A DNA stretch of 11,795 bases from Alphaproteobacteria bacterium UBA7488 (GTDB lineage: Bacteria > Pseudomonadota > Alphaproteobacteria > CAAHEQ01 > UBA3637): assembly GCA_002477185.1 (NCBI GenBank), contig DLOI01000007.1:13879-25673 (forward strand). Direction: 5' to 3'. A program made the position numbers and the translations under genes. A model generated the notes under the pieces. That model saw only the letters and a list, made by a program, of their open reading frames with translations. It was not told where the DNA came from and did no database searches. Positions 4,862 to 11,485 of the stretch are shown piece after piece; position 1 is the first letter of the stretch, and the number at the start of each line of letters is the position of its first letter.

Positions 4862-6766
4862 TTATTTTTCGATAGATTTACCATTCACGATTTGGTAATA
4901 TTTTCCATCTTTACCTTTTTTAAATTCTTCGGGCGGATAACGGTCCCAATTAATGATTAACATTTCATCGTCAAAACGTCCGACTGAACCCGAATCTTTG
5001 TATCCCGAAGCCAATTCGCGGTAAATCCGATATTGTGTCGGCATAACCAAAGTGTCTTGCCAATATTGGTGTATTACGGGGATTTTTTTCGGCGCAAATG
5101 ATACCAAAGGCGGCGTCAATTCTTCGCTGTATTCTAATATATCATATTTATCAATATGTTGTATGTGAGTTTTCAGTTTTGCAACATTCGGATTATTTTT
5201 AGCCATTTCATCAATGCGTTTCATCAATTCGTCATCAATAACATAAAAATATGACGGGTCGGATACATAACCGCTGAGAATTTCATCTTTGCGTTCATTG
5301 ACAAGTTCAACGGGCTTTGCCGTCCAACGGCTGTTTAAAAAGCCATAATTGACCTTTTTATTATGCTTGATTGCCCATCTCCAAATACCGCGATAATTTC
5401 TGTTATGAGCAAAAATAAAGACTTTGTCATACTGCTTTGCCAATCTGTCCCATTCAGGGGAAACCGTATCTAACGGTACAGGACGGGCATTCCATATAAA
5501 ATCCGATTTCATTTTATAAGATGGATACAAATCCCAAATTTGCACGATTAACAACAACGGCAAAATCCAATACATTTTTTTACCGAATTTTTGGTAACCG
5601 GTTTTAATGATAAAATAAGCTAATAAATACCAAACAACCCAGAAAAACCGCGCAGAATACCTGAAAGTACCACCCAACCATTCGACAAAAGGACCGGGAT
5701 TGTAAGACAAAATAAGCGTATCGCCCATTTTAATGCGGTTGGACATTGCAAACAAAACCAATGCCGCTAAAACAAGAGCCATCATCCAATGTTTTTTCAA
5801 ATTTTTCTTTTTGAATAAGGCTAAAACTTCGTAGATACATAAAATTAGCAATATCAATAAACCAAGGCCGAAATAATTATCATTATCAAACATGGCCTTT
5901 GGCGTCAAGTTATTGAAAAATTGAGATTTACTCCATATCGGATTAAACAAGGCCGTTACATTTAAAGCGCCTGTTTGCCAACCACCGCCGGATAAATCCT
6001 TTAAAGATGTTGTACCGAACATGCCAAGCATATAGTACCAAAATACTAAAACCGCGCTCAAAAATGCAATACCAAATCCCAAAGATTTCCAAGAAATTGT
6101 TTTTTCCTGGCACACTTTTTTATACCAAAGTAAAAAGAAAAAGACCGTGCACATCGGCAAAAAGTAAGGACAAATAACCATTGCCAATGAGTAAATAATG
6201 CCCATATAAATCCATTGTTTTTTGCCTAATTTGTCATTTAACCAAATCAGCATGGAAAACAACAAAATAAAATGCGGCATTAAATTGATATGCACAAAAA
6301 CGCGCATTAACATAATGGGCGCCGATACAAAAAACAAAGAAGCAACAACAATCAAAAATTTATTTTTAAAAGCATGACGGAAAATCAAAACAGAAGCAAC
6401 TGCTTGTAAAATATAAGAAATCAATATCCAAATTCCGACAAAGTTCGCATCCGCACGCATGCCGAAAAATTTATGAAACACTTTAAAAATCAAAGACATT
6501 AATGGGGAACCGTCGGTGCCGTGAACCGAAATGCCAAACGGATAGCCTAAATTCATATGCGTGAAAATCGGCCATCTCCATTCATCCAAGCGATAAAAAA
6601 CGCTGCCGAAATAGGTAACGGAAAAGTCGCCCCCTCGAACGGCCCAATCGACATCATTAATATCAAGCGTTCTGAATGAGAATACAACAAAGAAAGCCAC
6701 CAAAGTTATCAGCAAGGTCGCCAACATGTCCCAATTTTTCTTTGAATAATCAATAAGATTTGTCAT
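4862..6766 (-). CDS. Multi-spanning membrane protein, DUF6311-like (GT-C-type glycosyltransferase?)
   Basis: A 634-aa integral membrane protein. A first membrane helix (about 15-31) leads to a periplasmic loop with RGGDFSVTYFG (D47) and WRWPIFTHMNLGYPFG, the arrangement seen in DUF6311 and other GT-C-like enzymes, where an acidic residue in this loop is catalytic. About ten more hydrophobic segments follow up to residue 410 (for example 110-130, 138-160, 163-176, 187-214, 230-248, 300-318, 328-341, 372-388, 398-410), including FRYSARFFWVVWY (368-380), another family hallmark. Residues 411-634 form a soluble, probably periplasmic, domain. Such enzymes transfer a sugar from a polyprenyl phosphate to a surface glycan. 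The start lies 8 bp after the stop of the GtrB-like gene, and its ribosome site TAAGGA includes that stop codon, so the two are translationally linked. The acceptor is unknown. Confidence 0.8.
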   Translation of the reverse strand: MTNLIDYSKKNWDMLATLLITLVAFFVVFSFRTLDINDVDWAVRGGDFSVTYFGSVFYRLDEWRWPIFTHMNLGYPFGISVHGTDGSPLMSLIFKVFHKFFGMRADANFVGIWILISYILQAVASVLIFRHAFKNKFLIVVASLFFVSAPIMLMRVFVHINLMPHFILLFSMLIWLNDKLGKKQWIYMGIIYSLAMVICPYFLPMCTVFFFLLWYKKVCQEKTISWKSLGFGIAFLSAVLVFWYYMLGMFGTTSLKDLSGGGWQTGALNVTALFNPIWSKSQFFNNLTPKAMFDNDNYFGLGLLILLILCIYEVLALFKKKNLKKHWMMALVLAALVLFAMSNRIKMGDTLILSYNPGPFVEWLGGTFRYSARFFWVVWYLLAYFIIKTGYQKFGKKMYWILPLLLIVQIWDLYPSYKMKSDFIWNARPVPLDTVSPEWDRLAKQYDKVFIFAHNRNYRGIWRWAIKHNKKVNYGFLNSRWTAKPVELVNERKDEILSGYVSDPSYFYVIDDELMKRIDEMAKNNPNVAKLKTHIQHIDKYDILEYSEELTPPLVSFAPKKIPVIHQYWQDTLVMPTQYRIYRELASGYKDSGSVGRFDDEMLIINWDRYPPEEFKKGKDGKYYQIVNGKSIEK

Positions 6767-6774
6767 ATCTTTCC

Positions 6775-7713
6775 TTATTTATCTTGATTTAGACTCGTTT
6801 CATCTACAATGTAACTGGGCCTTTTTTTCATCTCCATAAAAATCATGCCGATATATTCACCGATAATTCCCATCATGAAAAGTTGGGAACCGCCCAAAAT
6901 GAGAAACACGCACATAATCGAGGCCCATCCCGAAATAGTTGCGCCGCCAAAAAGTTTCATATACAATACATACGCGGTAAATAAACACCCGAGTACGGCA
7001 ACAATAAAACCTGCATAAATCGCTATTCTCAATGGTTTAACACTAAAAGACGTTGCCCCTGCCATAGCCAATGACATCATTTTTTTAAGGGTATAAGCAC
7101 TTTTGCCGGTAAAACGCGGATGGACTTGATAGGAAAGTGCCTTTTGCTTAAAACCCATCCAAAAAACGAGTCCGCGCAAAAAAAGTGTTTTTTCGGGCAT
7201 ATTTTTAAGGATTTGAACTGCCTTTTTGTCCATTCCCCGAAAATCTGCAGTCCCCGAAGGCATATTCAAACCTGTTAAAAAATTAAATATTTTGTAATAC
7301 AATTTCGATGTGGAACGTTTAAACAAACTTTCAGTTTTCTTATCAGTGCGAACCGTGTAAACAATATCATAGCCATTTTGCCATTCTTGTATCAAGGTCG
7401 GTATCAAATTGACCGGATGTTGCAAATCGGCATCCATTGAAATGACAAAATCGCCCGTTGCGCTATCTAAACCGGCTTTTAAAGCATATTGGTGACCAAA
7501 ATTGCGAGACAAAGATATATAATGAATATTTTTGTTGTGCAAACGTAATTTTTTAATGGTGTCCAAGGTATTATCAACACTGCCATCATTAATGAAAATA
7601 ATTTCATATGATTTATATTGTTTTAGCACATTTACCAATTCATTCGCTAAACGCGGAATATTCCCTTCTTCGTTAAAGGCAGGAACAACAACAGAAACTT
7701 TGAAATTTTTCAT
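6775..7713 (-). CDS. GT2 polyprenyl-phosphate glycosyltransferase (GtrB/DPM1-like)
   Basis: A 312-aa enzyme that should attach a sugar from a nucleotide donor to undecaprenyl phosphate on the cytoplasmic face. The GT-A domain fills residues 1-215. VSVVVPAFNEEGN (6-18) is the nucleotide-binding start, INDGS (41-45) has D43, DADLQHP (94-100) is the metal-binding DxD, and SRNFGHQYAL (69-78) and RFTGKSAYTL (200-209) are typical of the GtrB/YkcC/ArnC group. Two membrane helices follow (about 228-252 and 264-292), then a short tail, as in GtrB. No substrate can be assigned. It is the first gene of a two-gene unit with the DUF6311-like protein, the classic donor-maker plus polytopic transferase pair of surface-glycan decoration. 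The ribosome site (CGGAAA, 8 nt before ATG) is weak, and no convincing promoter was found upstream. Confidence 0.9.
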   Translation of the reverse strand: MKNFKVSVVVPAFNEEGNIPRLANELVNVLKQYKSYEIIFINDGSVDNTLDTIKKLRLHNKNIHYISLSRNFGHQYALKAGLDSATGDFVISMDADLQHPVNLIPTLIQEWQNGYDIVYTVRTDKKTESLFKRSTSKLYYKIFNFLTGLNMPSGTADFRGMDKKAVQILKNMPEKTLFLRGLVFWMGFKQKALSYQVHPRFTGKSAYTLKKMMSLAMAGATSFSVKPLRIAIYAGFIVAVLGCLFTAYVLYMKLFGGATISGWASIMCVFLILGGSQLFMMGIIGEYIGMIFMEMKKRPSYIVDETSLNQDK

Positions 7714-7793
7714 TTTTATTTCCGATAAATAAACTAAAAAATAATATATCTTCTTTTAAATGATTTTAATTTAAAAGTAAACAAAAAACATAA

Positions 7794-7820
7794 AAGCAAG
7801 AAAAATCAATTCTGATTTTT
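7794..7820 (-). terminator. Likely terminator overlapping the stop codon of the 134-aa gene
   Basis: AAAAATCA-ATTC-TGATTTTT is a perfect 8-bp stem. On the minus strand it begins in the TGA stop codon and is followed by TTTTTCTTGCTTTT. The stem is AT-rich, so strength is uncertain. Confidence 0.5.
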
Positions 7821-8224
7821 CAACGTTGAGACGATTTTAATTTTGTGTAATCTAACTGTGTAAAACGGATTTTGCTTTGAGAAACGCCTTGAGAAGATTT
7901 TATCAAATCTTGAACCTTTTTATCAACATACTTCTTCATGGCCGCAGCTTGTTGTTGGGGATTCATTGCACGCACCGCCATAAAACGATTTACCATTTCG
8001 CTTAAGAATGGCGATGTCTTTGATTGAATTAACTCCTCGGACACCTGTTGTTTCAAAACTTCTTCCAACCGTCTTTCCAATTGGGTAACATTTGTGTCGG
8101 GATGGCGCCTCCGATAAGCCAGGGCACGCGCTCGGGCTTCATAATAAAGGGCACTTTCTTCCAATTGAGTATAATTGTAACTTGTTACTACAGCATTTTG
8201 CCGCAATTTATCGCGCAGAACCAT
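7820..8224 (-). CDS. Helical cytoplasmic protein, unknown
   Basis: A 134-aa protein I cannot place in a family. It has no signal peptide or membrane segment. It is rich in Arg, Lys, Gln and Glu and looks helical from about residue 18 to 112. YYEARARALAYRRRHP (27-42) is strongly basic, and QLERRLEEVLKQQVSEELIQS (48-68) is a good coiled-coil candidate. MNPQQQAAAMKKYVDKKVQDLI (87-108) forms another amphipathic helix. The C-terminus is polar. An ideal ribosome site (AAAGGAGG) and a promoter (8255-8282) support the start and show that it is its own transcription unit, upstream of but separate from the glycosyltransferase pair. The basic helices could bind nucleic acid, but that is only a guess. 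Confidence 0.8.
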   Translation of the reverse strand: MVLRDKLRQNAVVTSYNYTQLEESALYYEARARALAYRRRHPDTNVTQLERRLEEVLKQQVSEELIQSKTSPFLSEMVNRFMAVRAMNPQQQAAAMKKYVDKKVQDLIKSSQGVSQSKIRFTQLDYTKLKSSQR

Positions 8225-8254
8225 CTGAGCCTCCTTTTAGTAAGTATATGATTT

Positions 8255-8282
8255 AGTTTATATAAATATTATCATATGTCAA
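8255..8282 (-). promoter_or_regulatory. Promoter of the 134-aa gene
   Basis: Minus strand consensus TTGACA (8277-8282), 16-bp spacer, TAAACT (8255-8260), directly after the ferredoxin terminator. Confidence 0.65.
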
Positions 8283-8286
8283 GGAT

Positions 8287-8316
8287 AAAAAAACCCGCCA
8301 TATTTTGGGCGGGTTT
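8287..8316 (-). terminator. Intrinsic terminator of the ferredoxin gene
   Basis: A 9-bp GC-rich stem (AAACCCGCC / GGCGGGTTT) with an 8-nt loop. On the minus strand seven T follow. It lies 19 bp after the ferredoxin stop codon. Confidence 0.92.
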
Positions 8317-8334
8317 ATAAATTCATCACCAAAC

Positions 8335-8574
8335 TTATTTGGTTGCCACAGGCCACTGTGCCGATTTATCAGCATTGAATTGAACCCATTTTTCATCAGC
8401 TTCATCGGAAGAACTGATAGCCCCTTGCGGACATTCGGCAATACAAACGCCACAATCAATACAATCTTCTGGAGAAACAACAACCATTGTTTCACCTTCG
8501 CGAAACGCGTCAACAGGGCAAACTTCGACACAGCTTTTGCATAAAATGCAAGAATCATTTACAACGGATGGCAT
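8335..8574 (-). CDS. 2[4Fe-4S] ferredoxin with FdxA-like C-terminal tail
   Basis: A 79-aa soluble electron carrier. It has two complete CxxCxxCxxxCP motifs, C9-C12-C15-C19 and C38-C41-C44-C48, predicting two [4Fe-4S] clusters. The spacing between motifs (CPVDAFREGETMVVVSPEDC) and the C-terminal extension (EKWVQFNADKSAQWP) resemble the Azotobacter FdI/FdxA family, which usually carries one 3Fe and one 4Fe cluster because its first motif is CxxCx(4-7)C. Here the first motif is the short classical form, so an 8Fe protein is expected. The partner enzyme is not in the window. The start has AAAGGAGA 6 nt upstream and a promoter at 8616-8644. It is monocistronic and ends in a strong terminator. Confidence 0.93.
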   Translation of the reverse strand: MPSVVNDSCILCKSCVEVCPVDAFREGETMVVVSPEDCIDCGVCIAECPQGAISSSDEADEKWVQFNADKSAQWPVATK

Positions 8575-8596
8575 ACTTTTCTCCTTTACAAATTTC

Positions 8597-8611
8597 TTAC
8601 CAAATCGGTAA
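8597..8611. repeat. Dyad TTACC-N5-GGTAA at the ferredoxin transcription start
   Basis: A perfect 5-bp inverted repeat with a 5-bp spacer covers the predicted start point, 4 bp past the -10 box. It is a possible repressor site. Short dyads arise by chance, so confidence is low. Confidence 0.35.
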
Positions 8612-8615
8612 CATA

Positions 8616-8644
8616 TTTATATATCGTTTTTAAAAATTTTACAA
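8616..8644 (-). promoter_or_regulatory. Promoter of the ferredoxin gene
   Basis: Minus strand TTGTAA (8639-8644), 17-bp spacer, TATAAA (8616-8621), divergent from the cupin gene. Confidence 0.65.
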
Positions 8645-8665
8645 GCTTTTTTTAATTTTATGGTT

Positions 8666-8671
8666 TATAAT
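8666..8671 (+). promoter_or_regulatory. Possible -10 box of the cupin gene
   Basis: TATAAT matches the consensus exactly and lies about 40 bp before the start codon. The -35 region (about AAGCTT) is poor, so the promoter may need an activator. A second TATAAT at 8695-8700 is too close to the ribosome site to serve. Confidence 0.4.
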
Positions 8672-8711
8672 GCATCTAAAGTCCATGCAAAAAATATAAT
8701 GGAGGCAAAAA

Positions 8712-9074
8712 ATGGCAGTTTTATATAAAACAGGGGATAAAGATTCCCGCCCATGGGGTACTTGGGAAGTATTGGATGCGGGCAACAAACATATTGTAAA
8801 AAAAATTACGGTCATGCCCGGCAAAATTCTATCTCTGCAAATGCATCATCATCGTGCTGAACATTGGATTATAGTCGAAGGCGAAGCAGAGGTAACTTTG
8901 GGCGAAGAAGTCTTTACCGCACAAATGGATACAGCCGTTCGCATTGAAAAAGAACAAAAACACCGTATAGCCAATAAAACAGATAAACCAATGGTTTTTA
9001 TTGAGGTACAAACGGGCGATACGCTGGATGAAAATGACATCGTACGCTTTGAAGACAGCTACGGACGTGTTTAA
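8712..9074 (+). CDS. Stand-alone cupin, phosphomannose isomerase type II domain (ManC C-terminal-like)
   Basis: A 120-aa single-domain cupin matching the C-terminal isomerase half of ManC/AlgA, the bifunctional mannose-1-phosphate guanylyltransferase/phosphomannose isomerase. It begins RPWGTWEVLDAG (13-24), followed by KKITVMPGKILSLQMHHHRAEHW (30-52) with metal ligands H45 or H47, E50 and H84 (EQKHRIAN). It ends in IEVQTGDTLDENDIVRFEDSYGR, almost the family consensus. The guanylyltransferase domain is absent and nothing upstream encodes it. The likely reaction is fructose-6-phosphate to mannose-6-phosphate in the cytoplasm, feeding GDP-mannose. Whether the short form is fully active is unknown. 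The ribosome site GGAGG is 6 nt before the ATG. It faces away from the ferredoxin gene and stands alone. Confidence 0.9.
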   Translation: MAVLYKTGDKDSRPWGTWEVLDAGNKHIVKKITVMPGKILSLQMHHHRAEHWIIVEGEAEVTLGEEVFTAQMDTAVRIEKEQKHRIANKTDKPMVFIEVQTGDTLDENDIVRFEDSYGRV

Positions 9075-9100
9075 CTTACGAAAAAATTAAGAAATTTTTC

Positions 9101-9147
9101 AATAAATATAATAAAAGCGGATGATACTTATAAACAGTCCATCCGCT
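9101..9147 (-). terminator. Terminator of the lipoprotein-CM-VirB8-like operon
   Basis: AGCGGATG (9116-9123) and CATCCGCT (9140-9147) form a perfect 8-bp stem with a 16-nt loop. On the minus strand a T-rich tract follows (CTTTTATTATATTTATT). It lies about 66 bp after the operon's last stop codon, and could also block plus-strand traffic from the cupin gene. Confidence 0.65.
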
Positions 9148-9212
9148 CATATATATCAGTTGTTAATACCCGCCGGCAATTATATAAAATTGAAAAATTC
9201 GATTTTAAAACT

Positions 9213-10037
9213 TTATAGGTCAGGCTTTAACGCACGGGGCGTATCCCAATAAGAATTATCCTTAACCGTCATTGGCAATAATTGATAGGAATAAATATTA
9301 AACCCAAGCGGATTGCCGATTGATTTGGCATTGTTAAATGCAGTACGAATATAAACTTTATAACGCGCGCGCCGATAGCTGTTCTCTATTTTGCATTGAA
9401 TGCATTCTTTTGAATTATCCGAACAAGCACACAATGGTTTAAACGAATCGGGAATTGGCATATCAAATGAATCAAAAATGCCAATCCAAATGTTTTCATA
9501 TAAATATTGTAAATCTAACAAATGAATATCTCGCACGTAACCTTGGTTTCGAGAGGCGGCATATTCGCGTTCAGCTTCTCTTTCAAAATCTTTAAAAACC
9601 GTTTTATCCGTCGAAAAAGCCCAAACGGGTCCGTTCATTCCCCATTTTCTAGCCATAGCACTATTATCCCACGTAATAGCATGTCGGTCTTGGATATATT
9701 GACGCAACAAAGATTCTGCCATTAATTGCATCGCGAAAACGCCCCGTTGCGTATGTTCGGCCGGACGCAAACGTTTTTGTTCGGTATCAATATAAAATAA
9801 ATTGACGGCACGCCTACTGGCAATTGATACATCAATACGTTCGGCCAAATACATATATATGCCGCCCAAAGCCATCAAAAATCCCAAATTAATCAAAATT
9901 AAAATAGCCAAAATGCGTGAAGTTTTAACATAGCGCCTTTCCGGGAGCGCTTTGACTTGCATATATTCCGGGTATCGGCCAAGCACATCGGGAGAATTAT
10001 GCTCTTTTGGGAAAAAGAATTCTTTAAATACCCCCAT
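9213..10037 (-). CDS. VirB8-like inner-membrane protein with a four-cysteine cluster
   Basis: A 274-aa bitopic protein. A cytoplasmic N-terminus (1-38) precedes one membrane helix at about 40-63, and the rest should be periplasmic. The layout and several motifs fit the VirB8 family of type IV secretion: the helix 105-120 with YIQDRHAITWD (114-124), WAFSTDKTVFKDFE (139-152), a long helix and, near the end, GNPLGFNIYSYQLLP (241-255), the NPxGFxVxxY signature of VirB8. Between the helices is a cysteine group, C203-x-C205-x6-C212-xx-C215, not usual for VirB8. I chose the ATG at 10037 over the one at 10079, because TAAGGAGG lies just before it and contains the TAA stop of the chorismate mutase-like gene; the longer form would overlap that gene by 32 bp. 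No other secretion gene is in the window. VirB8-like fold: likely; role: unproven. Confidence 0.68.
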   Translation of the reverse strand: MGVFKEFFFPKEHNSPDVLGRYPEYMQVKALPERRYVKTSRILAILILINLGFLMALGGIYMYLAERIDVSIASRRAVNLFYIDTEQKRLRPAEHTQRGVFAMQLMAESLLRQYIQDRHAITWDNSAMARKWGMNGPVWAFSTDKTVFKDFEREAEREYAASRNQGYVRDIHLLDLQYLYENIWIGIFDSFDMPIPDSFKPLCACSDNSKECIQCKIENSYRRARYKVYIRTAFNNAKSIGNPLGFNIYSYQLLPMTVKDNSYWDTPRALKPDL

Positions 10038-10047
10038 GGATTCCTCC

Positions 10048-10893
10048 TTACACACATTCTTGAACGGCATAACCGCCAATCGGACGAATGAGTTGGATAT
10101 TTTTTTCCTGAGCTTTTACAAAAGCTTGCAAACGTTTGTCCGACATTTCAACCACACCGTCAAATTCAACGGCAAACAAATAAATACGTGATAAATTATA
10201 CGCAGGCCATACTTGATGTACCTTTAATCCTGTTATTTCCAAGAAAGATTTTAGGGATGCCAAACTTGTCTGAGTTGCCATTTCAATTGCAAATAATGTT
10301 CTGTCATTCCCTGTCGGTTTAACCGGTACTTCAGAAATGACATAAGCTTCTTTTCCAAGTTTTCCTTTTTGTTTCAAAAACGGCAATTTTGCAACAATTT
10401 TAAGCGCTTTGTGTTCACCGGTTGCCAAAGTCGTCCACCAAGAATCTTCAGATTGTTCAAAAAGCGGCAAAACAGCCACACCTGCCCCTTTGGTATCAAT
10501 TTTTTGAATTGCTTGGCTGACCGATAAACACGGTATATATTTGGCCATGGTACCGAAATGGTCCTTGGTCAATTCAATCATTTCGTGCGTATTTTCTTTT
10601 GCATATACCGCAATCGAAAAGGGGCGCAACATTTGCCCTTCTCCGGATAAAATCTCTCGCCAAATTTTGACAAGCCCTTGAATTGGCAATTGCCCTTGGT
10701 TTTTCGTTAAGACACCCCTAAGAGCCATTGCCTCTCTGTCCGGTTCGTAAGCAATCATTCCCTTGGGCAGGCGCAATTTAGCTTGCAACAATTTAGTCAA
10801 GTCATTACGTTTGATAAGCAGCTTTAAAATATCAACATCAATTTTATTGATTTGATTTTGAAATTCCTCCGCCGATACTTTGTCCTGTTCCAT
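10048..10893 (-). CDS. Chorismate mutase/prephenate dehydratase-like protein
   Basis: A 281-aa protein. Residues 5-90 form an AroQ-type chorismate mutase domain: FQNQINKIDVDILKLLIKRNDL (11-32) with R29, then K39, PDREA with R53, and IWREILSGE (77-85). Residues 91-281 resemble the dehydratase-like and ACT-like regions of the longer alphaproteobacterial enzymes: a periplasmic-binding-type fold with VAVLPLFEQSEDSWWTTL, then NDRTLFAIEM (the gDRs signature) and a final RPIGGYAV. Chorismate mutase turns chorismate into prephenate, the branch to Phe and Tyr. The first helix has Q12 where the family has the substrate-binding Arg of LRxxIDxID, so mutase activity may be reduced or lost. The ribosome site GAGGGG precedes the ATG, 17 bp after the lipoprotein's stop. 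Its stop codon lies inside the next gene's ribosome site. Confidence 0.82.
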   Translation of the reverse strand: MEQDKVSAEEFQNQINKIDVDILKLLIKRNDLTKLLQAKLRLPKGMIAYEPDREAMALRGVLTKNQGQLPIQGLVKIWREILSGEGQMLRPFSIAVYAKENTHEMIELTKDHFGTMAKYIPCLSVSQAIQKIDTKGAGVAVLPLFEQSEDSWWTTLATGEHKALKIVAKLPFLKQKGKLGKEAYVISEVPVKPTGNDRTLFAIEMATQTSLASLKSFLEITGLKVHQVWPAYNLSRIYLFAVEFDGVVEMSDKRLQAFVKAQEKNIQLIRPIGGYAVQECV

Positions 10894-10910
10894 CCTACCC
10901 CTCGGTTATC

Positions 10911-11369
10911 TTAATATCCGTTTCTGAGCGCTTCGCTGGCAAACGAAATATCCAAAATGACATCTGTATTATTCATGCTTGTGGACGTCAATTGAATTGT
11001 TGCAATACGTTTATCTTTGGAAAACGTCAATACACTGTTTGCCGAACGGATAACCGTGACCTCGCGCCATCCGAATTTGGGCATTTCTTGCATATAAAAA
11101 TCAAACATGTTTGATTGGCTGTAAGGTGCCGTATACGTTAAACGTCCCACCAACGGATTATTGCCAAACAACATTGTGCGTTTTAAATCCATTGTTGAAC
11201 GTTCGGGAACCGGCAACTCGCTAAATTGTGCGAAGTTCGGTTGCGTTTGAATTTTGCCGTCGGCAAAGGTATCCTCCGCCTTATAAGAAGCATACATATT
11301 TTCTTGATTGCATGCACCAACGCTCACTGCTACTAAAACAGCCGTCAAAATCAAGGGAACTTTTTTCAT
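10911..11369 (-). CDS. Predicted lipoprotein, unknown
   Basis: A secreted lipoprotein of about 152 residues, with no family I can name. The N-terminus has two lysines, a hydrophobic stretch (VPLILTAVLVAVSV) and the lipobox VGAC, so processing would leave Cys at the mature end, probably in the outer or inner membrane facing the periplasm. The mature part has a disordered linker, PVPERSTMDLKRTMLFGNNPLVGRL, then a compact alpha/beta domain with FYMQEMPKFGWREVTV and a repeat of short strands (SVLTFSKDKRIATIQL). The ATG at 11369 is preferred: AAAGGA lies 8 nt upstream, whereas the earlier ATG at 11378 abuts AAAGG. It is the first gene of the operon with the chorismate mutase- and VirB8-like genes, under the promoter at 11405-11433. 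A link with the VirB8-like protein is inferred only from context. Confidence 0.8.
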   Translation of the reverse strand: MKKVPLILTAVLVAVSVGACNQENMYASYKAEDTFADGKIQTQPNFAQFSELPVPERSTMDLKRTMLFGNNPLVGRLTYTAPYSQSNMFDFYMQEMPKFGWREVTVIRSANSVLTFSKDKRIATIQLTSTSMNNTDVILDISFASEALRNGY

Positions 11370-11399
11370 TTGTTTCATCCTTTCGTTATCTTATTTATG

Positions 11400-11415
11400 C
11401 CCTTACGATAAAGGG
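11400..11415. repeat. Dyad CCCTT-N6-AAGGG centred on the operon's -10 box
   Basis: The two 5-bp arms flank exactly the six bases of the -10 (11405-11410). A protein bound here would cover the promoter. Short, so chance is possible. Confidence 0.35.
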
Positions 11416-11433
11416 TTTTGTCTGATAAATCAA
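11405..11433 (-). promoter_or_regulatory. Promoter of the lipoprotein-CM-VirB8-like operon
   Basis: Minus strand TTGATT (11428-11433), 17-bp spacer, TATCGT (11405-11410), between the RNase J terminator and the lipoprotein start. Confidence 0.6.
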
Positions 11434-11446
11434 GTATTATTTTCTT

Positions 11447-11477
11447 AAAAAAGCTCAGCGCCCGGATTGACGGGCGC
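11447..11477 (-). terminator. Intrinsic terminator of the RNase J gene
   Basis: A 7-bp GC-only stem (GCGCCCG / CGGGCGC) with loop GATTGA. On the minus strand TGAGC and then six T follow the hairpin. It begins 8 bp after the stop codon. Confidence 0.88.
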
Positions 11478-11485
11478 CCTTTTGA

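Noticed and set aside
8253..8558. 101-aa open frame overlapping the ferredoxin on the same strand
   Set aside because: It is a frame-shifted shadow of the ferredoxin and runs through its terminator and the next gene's promoter.
8829..9040. Two open frames on the minus strand opposite the cupin gene
   Set aside because: The cupin frame has family motifs and a ribosome site; the reverse frames are low-complexity shadows.
10038..10079. Longer N-terminus of the VirB8-like protein starting at 10079
   Set aside because: It would overlap the chorismate mutase-like gene by 32 bp, and the strong ribosome site is directly before the ATG at 10037.
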